In this document: one piece after another, positions 23,306 through 35,260 of the stretch
Numbering within the stretch: the stretch's first letter is position 1
How the letters are laid out: each line of letters opens with the position of its first letter
Origin: Flammula alnicola
Taxonomy: Eukaryota; Basidiomycota; Agaricomycetes; Agaricales; Strophariaceae
Reading direction: 5' to 3'
Assembly: GCA_015499995.1 (NCBI GenBank)
Contig: JADNRV010000017.1
Coordinates: forward strand, 248,001 to 312,000
DNA length: 64,000 nt
Position numbers and translations under genes: made by a program
Notes under the pieces: generated by a model
What the model saw: the letters and a program-made list of their open reading frames with translations, nothing else
Told to the model about the DNA's origin: nothing
Databases searched by the model: none

Positions 23306-26300
23306 TCATAACCGTGATAGGATGGTGTTCTCTTCTCCGGCAACATCCTTTGTTTTCATCCCACTCTCCTTCCCAGGCCCCTTCCGGCCTTTGAACCAAG
23401 CCAGCAATGTGCCTTCCCCCTCTTGCTCCCCGGCAAGATCTAAAACGAGCATCGGCCGGTATTTATACCACCATCTCATAGCTGCTTCCTTCTCGCGATC
23501 ACCGGTTTTCTCTAAGAGCTCGTCAAACAAGGCCTCCAGCAGCTCTGCCTTTTTTCCCCTTTCGCCCGGTGCATCAACGCCACTGACATCCGGTGGGTAC
23601 GCCGAGATTAAGATGCGAGTTTCATCCAGAGCCCGCAACATGAGTGGGAGAGGGAGTGACGAGATGGACGAGATCAGCATCAGGTGTAATTTGTGCAGCC
23701 GATCCGCGTTTTTCTCATCGTCGTCCCTGGCCTTTCCTTTTCCTTTCGAACCTTGCTGCGCAGGTGACAGTTCATGGATGGTATCCAGGATCATTTGGAC
23801 GCAGTACCATGCTAGGGTGTACATATCATCAGGAGCTCCGCTGGATGTGAACGCGCTAACGCTAGCACTCCGCACAAGTGCCGAATATGCGAGCCGGAGC
23901 TGGGGTGTGTTGAGCTTCCCATCGACGGAGTTCTAGAAATATTCAATACGCAGTAGTCAGCTCCCCGAACTTGCTAAGCAAAGATGAATTTAGGGATGTA
24001 AGGATGGATACAAGATACTCCGCGGAAGAACATCCGAGAAAAAACGGTTCTCTTCGGTGCAGCAAGTGGGACATATCACATAAATACATGGTTCGAAATA
24101 CCCGGTTTTCAGAGGACAGAACATGCCGGCACAAGAAATAGAACAGAAAGAAGTTAATAGATAATCCACTCACGTCAATCAGGCACTTCGCATAGAAGGG
24201 GACCATATGTTTCACGAAAGTCGCCGTAATAGTGGATTCCTCGCTCCTTATCGGTTTCCTAGCGGCCAATTCTCCCTCGTGGCCGGCATTTTTGTTTTCG
24301 CGATCGGACTTTATCACACCTGACAGGACCTTGCTCGCGAAGTGTTGATCATTGAGATACCGCGGCTTTCCTAAGGTGATAGACGTTTGACAGGGCTCGG
24401 AGGTGCGATCGCCGGCGAGGTCCTGCTGCTGCCGTTGGGCGTGGGATGCAAATATGGAAAGGACGACAGAGTGTGCAGACTCGTACGTTTCGCGATGCGA
24501 TGGGTCAGAAAGATGCCTATTCGATGAGGAAAGACGTCAGTAAATTTGGAACCATTGAATAGAACCTCAGGCGCGAGCGAGTTGATATCCTGCATCCGGA
24601 GGCGTGGCATGCCATGATGCCAAGCAGGGCGCATAATGGGGTACGTATTGCACGCATCAAAGAACCGGAATGCTTGCCATACATCAGACGTCGAATTCCG
24701 CCAGCGGGTTGCTCGGCCCACGAAGGGATCCGGCGCGTAAAATAACAGCTGAAAGAAGTTTGACTCACGGATAGCAAACGCCCCAAACCCAGTCTCTGAT
24801 GCATTTGTCACTCAGCACCGGCACCAGCTGTTCGATGCTCGCCAGCACGAACGCCTGCTTAGCTTGGCGTGGCGATGTTGCAGCTGGGTTTAGAATAATT
24901 GATTCGACTTTAAATGCGGTAGAATGAATCGGGGACACGTACCGGTTTCTGCTCTTTGCGAATTAAGTGCAAAGCAAGCTTGTTGGACATATGCTTCGGC
25001 CTTCAGTCCGGAATCTCCATGTTCGCCTTCGCCATGGGCCAACACGTCCAGTGCGAGATAAAATGTCTTCTTCAAGTGTTCAAATCCTTGAGTGGTGGTC
25101 GTAACACCTCCGAATTCTGATATGACGAACGAGAGATGGGACAGGATGCTTAAAACTTGGAGGGCCAGAGACGCTGGAGCCAGGTGAGAAGAGTTGGGAG
25201 GGAGATAAACGGAAGTCGAAAGGACAGCCTCTGCCAACATTATGTTAGAAAATAGTAATGTCTTGAGTGTCGTCCAGATTGATTTGGTTATCTCTTTGGA
25301 ATCCGAAGCTGGAGAGAAGGGGGTTTAAAGAGGTTGTACCATAGATTGACAATCAATGCATACCAATATCGTCATCCATGACACTCGCCAGAGGACACGA
25401 GACCCAATCGCGCTCTACTTGCTTTGCCATCTCCCGCAAGACATCTAGCGTCTCATAAATCGTATACATGCCCTCGTCCAAACGTGATGAGGAAGGTTGA
25501 TCGATCAAAAGCGCCAAAATGTTTGCAGTTAACCTCGAGATCGAGGCAATAGATATCGTTAGAGGCGAAGAGGACAAGGATTGCAATGTTTGAGCCAAAG
25601 GTGACGAAAGCTTTGTGGTTCAGGTACATCAGCGCGCACTCCAATCAATTGACATATCCAGACACTCACCGAAATGTGAACTTGATGCTGAGGCGAAAGG
25701 GTAACAGAAGCTGAAACAGATGACAGGAATGTACCAGCTTTAAAAGTAGAGGATATGGTGGAAGTGAGAAGACGTGCTAGAATCGGGAGAGGGAGTGCTT
25801 TCAGTTTTGATTGTGCGACAAGGGGCAATGACTGGGAAGCGAGAATCAACGCCAACGAGAGAATATCTGGCAAAAAAGAAAATGAGAATACGGGAAGCCA
25901 GTATAAAAGAGGTTTACCTTGGCCCGCAGGTTGAAATTCCTTTTCCCATTCCTCCACTCCAATCGACGAGGCTCCCGACCCGAATCCATAGGCATATGTG
26001 TCCATGACTTCAGCAAGAGCAACGACAGTCTCGTCTTCTACTTCAGACCTCGCGCAGCCCACATCTATCCCTTCCCTTTTCTCGCTCTTTTCGCCAAGCT
26101 TTAGATCTTCCACACCCAGAAGAATTCCGCTGCAAGAAGCAAGCCTCAGGACTGGATGTCCACCATGAACGCCTTTAAGGACATCTGTCACCCATTGACC
26201 CATCACAACCTGCATGCTCCTTCCAAGTAGGGCCTGAATCTTGGAACGTGTTTTCGCAGAATCGACCAGGGCTCGATACTTGAGGTGGGTTGCATGTCGG

Positions 26301-26515
26301 AAAGCCGTAGAAAATGATTGAAGTTTTGCATGAGTGAACGGTTGCGAGAGATATAGCGGCGAGGTTATTGCAGTCGCAGCTAGTGGGGTTGGCAGAGGGG
26401 AGATTGTTGCAAGTTGGTGAGCAAGTGCACCTTGAATGGTAGAAAGAGGTAGGTTGGAGGCGGTATTGTGAAGATGCGAGAGCAGAATAGTGTAGCCGCG
26501 ATCTGGAGAGGACAT
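23306..26515 (-). CDS. PEX8: Probable peroxin Pex8 (intraperoxisomal import factor)
   Basis: Pex8 is a fungus-specific peroxin on the lumenal face that bridges docking and RING complexes and helps unload the PTS1 receptor. Seven exons join in frame from 26515 to the stop at 23308-23306, with introns near 25918, 25678, 25365, 24945, 24765-24516 (250 nt, the longest), 24173 and 23935. The protein is long and helical throughout without a membrane span. Family-like blocks are WVWGVCYP..HRETYESAHSVVLSIFASH, FVKHMVPFYAKCLID and DGKLNTPQLRLAYSALVRSAS, then AWYCVQMILDTI. It ends ILSRL; SRL is a PTS1 variant, and known Pex8 proteins carry C-terminal PTS1 signals. Length is about 690-720 residues. Identification rests on these blocks plus the tail. 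A MULE-like element sits about 130 bp upstream. Confidence 0.65.
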
Positions 26516-26647
26516 GGCGGCAATAGCGCTTGAGTTTGAGGTTTTTTAGGTACTATTATACTTGAGAGGTAGATTGTAGGGTACACGCAAGGACGACGAA
26601 GGAAGGTGGTTAATGAAGGTGGTATGGAGTAAAAGAGAGGAATTGTC

Positions 26648-27362
26648 AGTGAACGCTATTGACCCAGCAATTCCTTCGCAAACACGTGAGTGATGGGTGA
26701 CAAATCATTTTCCCATCAGCCACAGTTGGACTTCAACAAATTCGCATTCCTTCGCACTTTGATGGCCTGATCGAGCTCATCGTCGTCGGCGTCGGCGGCG
26801 GCAGCGACCATGGCGGCAACCGTTATTCCAAAGCACAATTGCTTATTCACCATGAATATGAATTCAAATATGAAATTGTGGTACATAACTCAGATCTCGA
26901 GACCGGTCGGACGACTGGAGAGCTCAAATTGCTCAATGATGCCAGTATTTTAAGAAATATATTATGTTACATAGAAAGCGGTCTACCATATATGGTGCTT
27001 TAGATTGCAGCCAGAGTACCATGGTGTCTAAGTCCTCGTCAACGAGGGCCATAGCCGCAGTAAATAAAAGCATACCTACATACTTACTCACAATGTACCA
27101 GGATTACTTATGTAGCATTTACAGTGGACAGGCTCTGATGATATTCATCCTTCCTATCTTAAAAAACTATTTACCTTTTATGTGATTTTTTACAATTGTT
27201 GACACCGTCGCTGACAACGACGATGAGCGCGATGCTCGATCAGGCCATCAAAGTGCGAAGGAATGCGAATTTGTTGAAGTCCAACTGTGGCTGATGGGAA
27301 AATGATTTGTCACCCATCACTCACGTGTTTGCGAAGGAATTGCTGGGTCAATAGCGTTCACT
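26648..27362. mobile_element. MULE-like non-autonomous element with perfect 129 bp terminal inverted repeats
   Basis: Bases 26648-26776 are the exact reverse complement of 27234-27362. The 9 bp sequence GGAATTGTC occurs immediately outside both ends (26639-26647 and 27363-27371). Long terminal repeats with a 9 bp target duplication are typical of Mutator-like elements. The interior of about 457 bp has no transposase; it starts with a GTCG-rich stretch and becomes AT-rich. Identical ends suggest recent movement. It sits about 130 bp upstream of the PEX8 start codon. Confidence 0.85.
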
Positions 27363-27371
27363 GGAATTGTC

Positions 27372-28436
27372 ATTTGATAACCGACTACGCCGGCTAAGTT
27401 GCCGGTTTGTGGACATCTGTAGGCGTGTCCTTTTCCCCTCCCAAAAACAGCAAACTTTCAATTATTATCTGGAAATCGAAAGACAAAGAGTAGAGAGTGG
27501 CGTTGAGAATCTTGGAAGAAAATAACATGCTGGTCCACCTTGTAAATCCATCAGCTTGAGCCTATTTTATTATTTGAGTTACCCCGGTACTGTTGAGAAC
27601 GGCCTGCCCCTTCCACATTTCCCAGCCGCTACTTACTTCTCTAAGATCCCAGAGGGAAACATAGGTGGCATATCGATGAGGGTCCCTGCTTGCCGCTGGT
27701 GCATATACGGTGATTGTTGTGGTAGAGAGTTCGTGGCGGTTGATCCTTCATTTATCTAGCATAAATATGAAGGGATTTCAAGTTATAGGCAAAGAAAATG
27801 GACTAACCGCTGACGGTGCTGCAGAGAGATGTACTTGCTTCCTGAAGGTATACCTCAACATTTTTGGTGTGATAGCTATGCCCAGTACCGTACCGGTATA
27901 CTGCGAAACTGGCTGAATTCATAATTATGTTGGGTTCAAGAAGAATGGCAGCGGACATAAACTGCCATGTGCCCAGCATGAAAGTTTAGAAACAGAGTTA
28001 CTTGCGCATCGAAGTCTTATCAGGCAGGGGCTACGGAAGAGGCTGAATGATGAACAATGGGCTAGGGCATAGAGGTATCGAATAATGTAGATGCAGAGGA
28101 ATGTGTCTGGGAATTTCTTTCCCTTCAGCTTTGGCTAATAATATTTGTCGTGGTTGTGCTGAGGGTAAAGACGATGAAGGATGGCTTGTATATTCAAGAA
28201 GTATTGGGCTTGTTGATGGTATCACTGTTGAAGAAGGGGCGTCCTAGCCGGGTCAGTTGGGGAGGATTACAGGTTGGACTGTCGTTGTGGATGCCATGCC
28301 AGAGATAGATTGCCAAGAATCATATTGCTTTGAATCCTCATTTGGTATTTCTACTCCTTCCTGGAGTACTGTTAATACACTGTGCTAGGGCTCGAAGACC
28401 CAATAGGGAATAGAGAAAAGGATCTACAATGTTATG
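27372..28436. other. Intergenic stretch, no supported gene
   Basis: About 1.06 kb between the MULE-like element and a small minus-strand gene. Open frames are under 70 codons, overlap on both strands and show no recognisable motif or splice-linked continuation. Confidence 0.5.
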
Positions 28437-28811
28437 TTAACAAAAGAAAGTTAATTGAGAATAGATGAATACATACCATGTTCGAGAATTGACAACATAA
28501 TCATCAGAAATATACACATCTGGTCCTCTCAAAGTGGTCTCCTTCGCCTGTTCAAACCAGGGTTCAACATCCTCCAACTTCTTGCTCTTCAATTCCTGAT
28601 AATCGTCTCCGGAATCCAGGACCAAAATGATCCTCAGCTTGTTGTGAGGGTCGTGAGGCAGACGACCCCCAGCTGTGGCTATATATGATCCACGATATTT
28701 CTTCTCGATCGCATCTAGAACAGCGAAGCCTTCACAGTTGAACGCCTGTGCCGCTTTGTCGGGGTCGAATTCATATCCTTTGATGAACTTCTGATCAAAC
28801 ACGAGTGGCAT
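28437..28811 (-). CDS. Small unknown cytosolic-looking protein, about 120 aa
   Basis: An open frame from the ATG at 28811 reads MPLVFDQKFIKGYEFDPDKA, then FAVLDAIEKKYRGSYIATAGGRLP, a strand-like LRIILVLDSGDDYQELKSKK, and GPDVYISDDYVVNSRT. The alternation of helices and strands looks like a compact folded domain. A GTATGT donor directly after NSRT would splice to 28436 or below and produce an immediate TGA, so the protein ends at about residue 116 or 124 depending on splicing. No signal peptide or membrane helix. I do not recognise the family. It diverges from the carboxylesterase across 635 bp. Confidence 0.55.
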   Translation of the reverse strand: MPLVFDQKFIKGYEFDPDKAAQAFNCEGFAVLDAIEKKYRGSYIATAGGRLPHDPHNKLRIILVLDSGDDYQELKSKKLEDVEPWFEQAKETTLRGPDVYISDDYVVNSRTWYVFIYSQLTFFC

Positions 28812-29446
28812 GCGCTATAAGGAGTCAATCAAGACTGAGTACTGAACTCGCTGTTTGCATTGAGGAGACTTGCTCACCGGGGACCCTACTCGACCACGAA
28901 CCTTTTTCAAGGTTTTGATTCTGAACGTTGCCTTGAACACGTACGCGTGACTCGGATATTACGCTAGGGCAGGTAAATACGCGCCGAAAGAGCCACGTTA
29001 TGCACTCGGATGTTTATTTTACCCATTTGACGAGCAATAAACCTCAGAATAGATAGCATGCACATGTACAACATGTGTAACGATTTTGCAACGATTCGGA
29101 TTGTCTCGTCAGTGGATGCGACTGACGGTGACCGTCTCGGGCCGACGAGCAGTCTCGCCCGGCATCACGTGGGTATCATCCATGTTAGAGAAGCACTGCA
29201 GTGCGTCTTCGTTCTGCTAAAAGTTCTCCACAGCTAAACTAATCTTTAGTACGACTATCTCAGGTCTGTGTCGGCCCATATGCCACTCTGCCGACATGCC
29301 ATCGTATTCTCCTTCTCGAACTATGATGCTTTTCCAAATGTCTCCAAATTGCACTACACGGCCCTCCGTGATGCTTCGCCAGGACATATAAGCTGAAGAA
29401 AACGACAAGAACGTATTCAAGAATCCAATCAATTTCCCATCGAATC

Positions 29447-31715
29447 ATGAGATTTTCTTTCGCTTCAGCTTTCCTGTTCGTTTCGGGATTCGTCGTTGGA
29501 TCTGTCATTTCTGCAGGTATACGTGAAAGACAGGCCGAACCAGTACTAGTGGTGGGGTCGTCAGTTACGCTTGACTGTAAGTCCTTTTGCTGCAATAACT
29601 CTCCGTGACTTGAGGAGAATGTTTGCTAGATGGAACTTTCCACGGTCTCCGGAATGAGTCGACTGGAATCATCTATTTCCGCGGTGTACGCTTCGCAGAT
29701 CCTCCTGTTGGAAATTTGAGGTGGCGAGCTCCCGTTTCACCTCCGACAAAGCACCTAGGGAACGTTGATGCAACGGAGGTACGGCATCTTCCATACTTAG
29801 ATTTCAGTCGCCATTATGCTTAACGCCGAATTTCTCCAAGTTCGCAAATGCATGCATTGAAACAGCTCAGAGTTCTGTGGTAGCCGGGACGTCGGAGGAT
29901 TGTCTGTTCGGCAATGTTCAATATTTCCACCTCGCTCATTCATGGAGCATTGACCTATCTTTTCCAGGTGTATGTTCCTATAGACACCAAAGTAACTGAC
30001 AATGTCCCAGTCATGGTTTGGTTCCACGGTACGAAGGTCAAAGTCTCGCAGTAGTACGTATGGTGAAGCTCACATTCGGAAACCATAGGGGGAGGTTTCC
30101 AGGCAGGAAATACGCACACGGCGCCTCCAGAATTAATTATGAATTCTTCCGCCAAGCCTCTCATATTTATTTCATTTGAATATCGACTCGGGCAGTTTGG
30201 GTTCCTCGGTTAGTTCTTTTGCTCATGGCTAATTTATGATTCTGAACCTCTCTTTGAAGGCGGCACTGAAATAGGCAATGACGGAGAACTAAATGCTGGA
30301 CTTCTCGATCAGGTGAGCTCATCTACATACGCTAGCCCGGTGGTAGAAGCCTGATATCGTACCGCTATCTCAGAGGACTGCACTACAATGGGTGCAGAGG
30401 TACATCCATCTTTTTGGAGGCGATAAGAGGTCAAGTATTTCTTTGGAACGCGCTTCGCACCAATAGATATGCTGACTCTATGCTCATCCAATAGTCGAGT
30501 GACTATCTGGGGTGAATCTGCAGGAGCAGGGTCCACAATGTTCCATGTAAGCTCGTTATTTTCGTTCAGAAGACAAAATTGCTAAAAGTCACATCGTTTA
30601 TAGCTCATGGCAAGCGGAGGGGATGAGGGAAACCTTTTCCGCGCCGCGATGGGAGATAGCCCATCCCTCAGCTTTATGCCATTGTTTAACCAATCCTACG
30701 ACCAAGACATCTTTCAGCAATTTTCAGGTTTCGCGTAAGTTTTTGGCCCATCTTTTTCATCTACACAATGAGCTTAACATCAATTTGAAAATAGCGGATG
30801 TGAAAATAAAGGCGCCAACACGCTTCAATGCCTTCGCTCAGCCAGTAGTGAAACACTGACTGTGGCAGGAAGCCAACTTACATCCTCACGCCCTGCGACA
30901 CTTTATGTTTTCGCGCCCATATTGGATGGGACCTTGATGATCCAGCGACCCGTCGAAGCTTTCAAGTCGGGCAATTTTGCGCATGTTCCAGTCCTCTTCG
31001 GGTCGAACACAGACGAAGGCGCCAATTGGTCTGCATCGCTCAAGGACCCGAACGCGAACACCTCGATGCCCAATGCAACGGAAGTGACTGTGTTCAATTT
31101 CTTGCAAGGGCAATATGCCAGTATGCAGCAAGCATCGTACGACGAAGCCCTTGGGTTGTACCCGCTGGAGGGCTACGAAAATTCGTTCAGCCTGCAAGGG
31201 CAACAAATGTATGGCGAAACGCGCTATATATGTACGGCTGCCATGGTCACAGGATCTGCTTCTAGCTTCAGTAAAGTCTATCAGTTCCAGTACGTGCTTA
31301 TCTTGTCCTCAAGCTGTTTAGTATATATCACTCACTACTATTCTGCTTCAATAGCTACGACAATCCTCATCTTGGCTCAAATCATGGATCTGACCTTGAA
31401 GCTTTCTTTTCCCCGCCCTCGGACGCGAATGCCGAGGATCTCGCCCTCTTTGAGGCAATGCGTGAATATTGGACGTCTTTTGTGACAACCGGCGAGCCAG
31501 TTTCAAAGAACGGCATAGCATGGAAGGTACCTATCATTCCTTTCGCCGCTAAGAAATGTTGCTGATCGAGTTCCTAATGCAAGTCTGCAACCGACGACAT
31601 GGGTAGTCCGCGTATTCTTCTTCGTCCAGGAAATGTTGCCATGGAGGAACTTACGGATGCTCTGACTGCGCGTTGCTCATTCTGGCATAGTCTCAGCAGC
31701 GAGATACAGACTTGA
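29447..31715 (+). CDS. Secreted type-B carboxylesterase/lipase, intact
   Basis: An alpha/beta-hydrolase that cleaves ester bonds, probably outside the cell: residues 1-23 are a signal peptide (MRFSFASAFLFVSGFVVGSV). Twelve exons join in frame: 29447-29576, 29630-29778, 29841-29915, 29968-30028, 30089-30208, 30260-30312, 30374-30429, 30495-30546, 30604-30734, 30795-31289, 31355-31526 and 31584-31715, about 541 residues, the usual length. The nucleophile elbow is GESAGAGS (about 30510), the acid lies in FGSNTDEGA (about 31000) and the histidine in HLGSNHGSDLEAFF (about 31375). The oxyanion region (WFHGGGFQAG) and EDCLFGN, with a disulfide Cys, are also present. One donor is GTTCAA and another GTTAGT, both non-canonical but supported by frame. 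A dead paralogue lies at 44210-46496. Confidence 0.9.
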
Positions 31716-32099
31716 GTAAAACACAGCGGTCGCGTATACGCCGCCACTATGGCCATTTCTGTACATATTAGCTCATTGTTCCGGAAAATTAAATAATCAC
31801 ATCTTGGAGTTGAAAGTCACTTACTGAAAATCTGACGGTCTGTACGTAACAATATGCCGAGGTGTGTAGCAATAGGGATCCCTTCTAGGCAATTGTTTAG
31901 ATACTGATGGTCGGCCTGAGGCAGTCTCGAGAAGCTAACCCGGTTGTAGTTCGAAATGCGTGAATGAATGAACATATTACATGGAAAAAATTGTAGAGCT
32001 AAGCCATGGAACTTTCAGAAGTTGTAGAACTTCGACTGACGATCGAGAAAGGGCAGTGTAAATTGGGATAGCGCATATGCTATCGGTTTGCGTGTATGT

Positions 32100-33658
32100 T
32101 CAATCTTTTTCCAAGATTAATTTCCCAGCAGCATTGGAATAGAGACGAAATGCCGTGACCTAGATCGATTATATATCAGCCTTATCGAATATGGTTGCCG
32201 AAATAACTGTGTATACCGGCTTGTCTAATCTGCTTATGTCTATAGGCTGAGGCTTCGAGGCAGCATTGACGAATAGTGGCCGAAGGAGCTTGCTAGTATC
32301 AATGGGTTGCCGCTCTATCAACAGGCGTCAGAGATCAAGTGCGCAAGACAGCTGAATGCAGGTAACCAACCTCGATAGCCAGGTACGACATAAGCTTGAA
32401 GCATTACTGGAGGTCCGCAAGCGAAGACATCCCTGCCCGTGGACCTGAAGGAATGATGTTATTAACCGTGCATCTCGATGGCGGCAGAAATACAGACCCA
32501 ACGGAATCGAGGTCTACCACAGGAGAGAATTGGTCTGACTCAGGCTTCGTGGGGTCAATGGTACCTATACTCAACTGTAATTCGCAATGCAATTTTCGAG
32601 GTAAAAGGATTCGGCATACATAGAGCGAACCGCTGGTTTGAACCCGTCATGTTGCACACCGCAAAGTCATTGGTCGTGAACGGCATTTCTATTTGCTCGG
32701 AAAAGTCGTGCTCATTGTCCACGTTCTGCAAAATGGCCGCGCATCCAGGCTAAGAAGACAAATCAACACGAAGGAAGGCCATCGCGGTAATCGATCGCAT
32801 ACCTGTACCGCCATTTTTAGATCGCCTGGTCTTAATGTACCATCATCGAGCTCTTCCAATCCACAAAATCCGGCTCTAAAAGAAAAAACCAGATGAGGTC
32901 AGGTTCGATTTGAGGAACTTGGCTAATACATAAGATGGAGACGTACTGGCTGCTCCAGATTATCTGGGTTTGCATGGTAGCTGTGATTTGCATCAGTTAG
33001 CTTGGACAAAAGTCGAAATAATATGTCGACAGACTTGTTTTCTCGAAGCGCAAGGCCTGGATGTGAGACGACGTAAGAAAATCTAGGTCGACGTGGATCG
33101 ATGATACATACCTTCCATACAATGGTCGGCCACGGCGTGTCAGAATCAGATATCGCAGGTGTAAGAATGAATACGACCTAGAGAACGAGATTGTAAATAA
33201 ATCCGCTGTTGAAGTTGGAGAGGAACACTGGTACGTCAATTGATCTTTTGAGCTTCTTCAGCGCCTTATCTACGCCTGTATATATCGTAATGCGCTTCTG
33301 GACTTGAGGAATCTCTAATGGACGTTCAGGTTCAGTTGGAGGCTCATCGCCTTCCGCACCATCGCTGGGAACATTGATTGTCAGAACCTATATCAACTGA
33401 ACCTCCTCTGCGCAAGTTTCCTGACCTTCCAGGCGTCATATCAACACCATTTCTTTCTGCGACAAGTATGTTGGCCTTGTGGATCAGCTTTTCCCACTTC
33501 TCTGGGTTCAGGAGATGGCCCAGCTCGTCGGGTTGGGCTTTATCCCCCGCAACAATAGTAACGTTGAATTCGTACTTAGTGGAGTAATCCACATGTTGGG
33601 TCTGGGCTTCATTGAAGCAGCCACCTTGGATGACGAACTCATGAGAGGCGGGGAACAT
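32100..33658 (-). CDS. Unknown agaric protein, about 360 aa
   Basis: About nine short exons on the minus strand join in frame. It starts MFPASHEFVIQGGCFNEAQ at 33658, followed by GDEPPTEPERPLEIP, VVFILTPAISDSDTPWPT, TMQTQIIWSSQAGFCGLEEL, LRPGDLKMAVQPGCAAILQN, FAVCNMTGSNQRFALCTIDP, VMLQAYVVPGYRERQPIDTS and RLDKPVTAFRLYSNAAGKLI, ending LEKD. The joins require a weak GTTGAT donor near 33454 and a short intron near 33055-33002; both keep the frame. The sequence looks strand-rich, perhaps a beta-sandwich, with no signal peptide. I do not recognise a named domain. It is convergent with the carboxylesterase. Confidence 0.5.
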
Positions 33659-34096
33659 AGGTGACTCTGATCGTGATGAGAGGCGGGCACGGCGTGAGGT
33701 CCGGAGAGTTGGGGGATATTAAGTCACGTTAAGAATCCTTGAGATTGTATCTCTTATGGTTTACGAAGGTTCATTGTACGCTTCTCGTGAGGACTTGCAG
33801 GATCAGGTTCGATAAGAACAATCATCCTTGAATCTATGAGTCGAAAGATCTCACTGGCTGGATCCATCGATAGCAATCGATGTCCATGTCATTAATGACA
33901 GGTTGGTGTGGCAGTCGCCCATAGTAAAATGTTCATCCAGCACATATCTGCCAATTTAAGTGTGATTGACGGAAGTAAAACATGAGATGCCGTTACATAC
34001 AGTACATTAGAACGAATTTGTTCTCATTGTTATTCCAAAGCAGAGCAAGTGATGATTTAAGCTTTAAGACTTGCAGAATGAATAGCAGGGCTGCTT

Positions 34097-34636
34097 TGTT
34101 CGTGCGTTTTTCGGCTCCTAACCAAAAGAGATTGAAAGTGAATTGAGATTTGAGAATGAGCGGCCTCCCACAGAGTCCGATGAGGTCCGATGGCTGCAGT
34201 GATGGGATCACGCTCAGACTCTCAGAGTCAATGAAACACAGACACTGAGTACTGAGTACTGAGGACGAACAGTCCAAGTTCCCACAACATATGACAAACC
34301 ACAAACTTGAAACGGCACCTTTATAATTTGGTGATAAGTAATTCAACAGACAACCAATTGCAAGCCTCAAGGCAAGCATAATACGTTCAATTATACACAT
34401 TTTACACAAATGCAATGCATCGCCGTAGATTTATCATTTGTCGTGTGTTCAACTGCAAACTTCAAATTTTCAAAGCTTGAGCGCTTGACATCTTTCAATT
34501 TGGAAATCCATCAGCAGTCATGACTAGTCACGCGGCGTGATCCCATCAGACTCCTTTGAGGCGCGTCCCTCTTTTTCATTCTCAATTCTCAATTCTCTTT
34601 CGGTTGGGAGCCGAAAAACGAACGAACGAACGACAT
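34097..34636. repeat. Imperfect foldback / degenerate inverted-repeat element
   Basis: The left arm (about 34097-34213) and right arm (about 34536-34636) are imperfect reverse complements. They share TTTTTCGGCTCC, AATTGAGA, TTGAGAATGA and GATGGGATCACG in matching order. The right arm carries a short GAAC tandem repeat near 34620. The spacer is about 320 bp. No clear target duplication is visible. It is probably an old inverted-repeat transposon relic. The region 33659-35260 around it has no supported gene. Confidence 0.5.
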
Positions 34637-35260
34637 TCATTTTTGAGTACGCCGTCAGGAACTCTCATTCCGCACACCTCTTGTCATGCATACTTTGCAG
34701 CGAATTGTATGGTGGCAACCATAACGCGTGACGCAGGCCAGGTTGCTTCCAAAATCACGTCCAAAATCCACCTCTAGAGGGCGGGTTTTGTCCCCGAAAG
34801 GTTTGTTTTGAGCTGGTTTTAAGCTTCTAGACTAATTCAATCAATTTGGCCCACATTAATAGGCAAATTTCGTGGAAACCAAAATGTCGTAACGTGCAAC
34901 GCACCGATGAGACCATACAATTCGCCACAGTATTCGGCAGTCGAACGAAACCACCGCGTGAAATGCTTATGCCATGCGTAAGCAGGGATACCATTCAATC
35001 CTCGATCATTCCTGCCAGTAGCCCGGCGCCTATTTACGCGAGCCTAGTCATTCGCCTTTAGATGAAACGTAAAGCGAGGATCCTCGCTTCCCAATCCCTT
35101 TTTCCAATTGCAATGGTCTGTCAGGATCGCATGCAGAGACCATTCGGCCTGTCAAAGACAACTTGGGAAGACCCAATGGCCGACGCACAAAAGCTCTACT
35201 ATTTTTTTCACTTTTTGGTAGCAATTTTTCGCCCCAGACGACCTGAGCTCCAAGCACCTC

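Noticed and set aside
23322..23936. Plus-strand open frame of 204 codons
   Set aside because: Antisense to the last exon of the PEX8-like gene, whose frame continues through splice-linked exons.
31760..32099. Extension of the unknown minus-strand gene downstream of 32100
   Set aside because: The exon ending LEKD has a clean TGA at 32102-32100 in the frame supported by all upstream joins.
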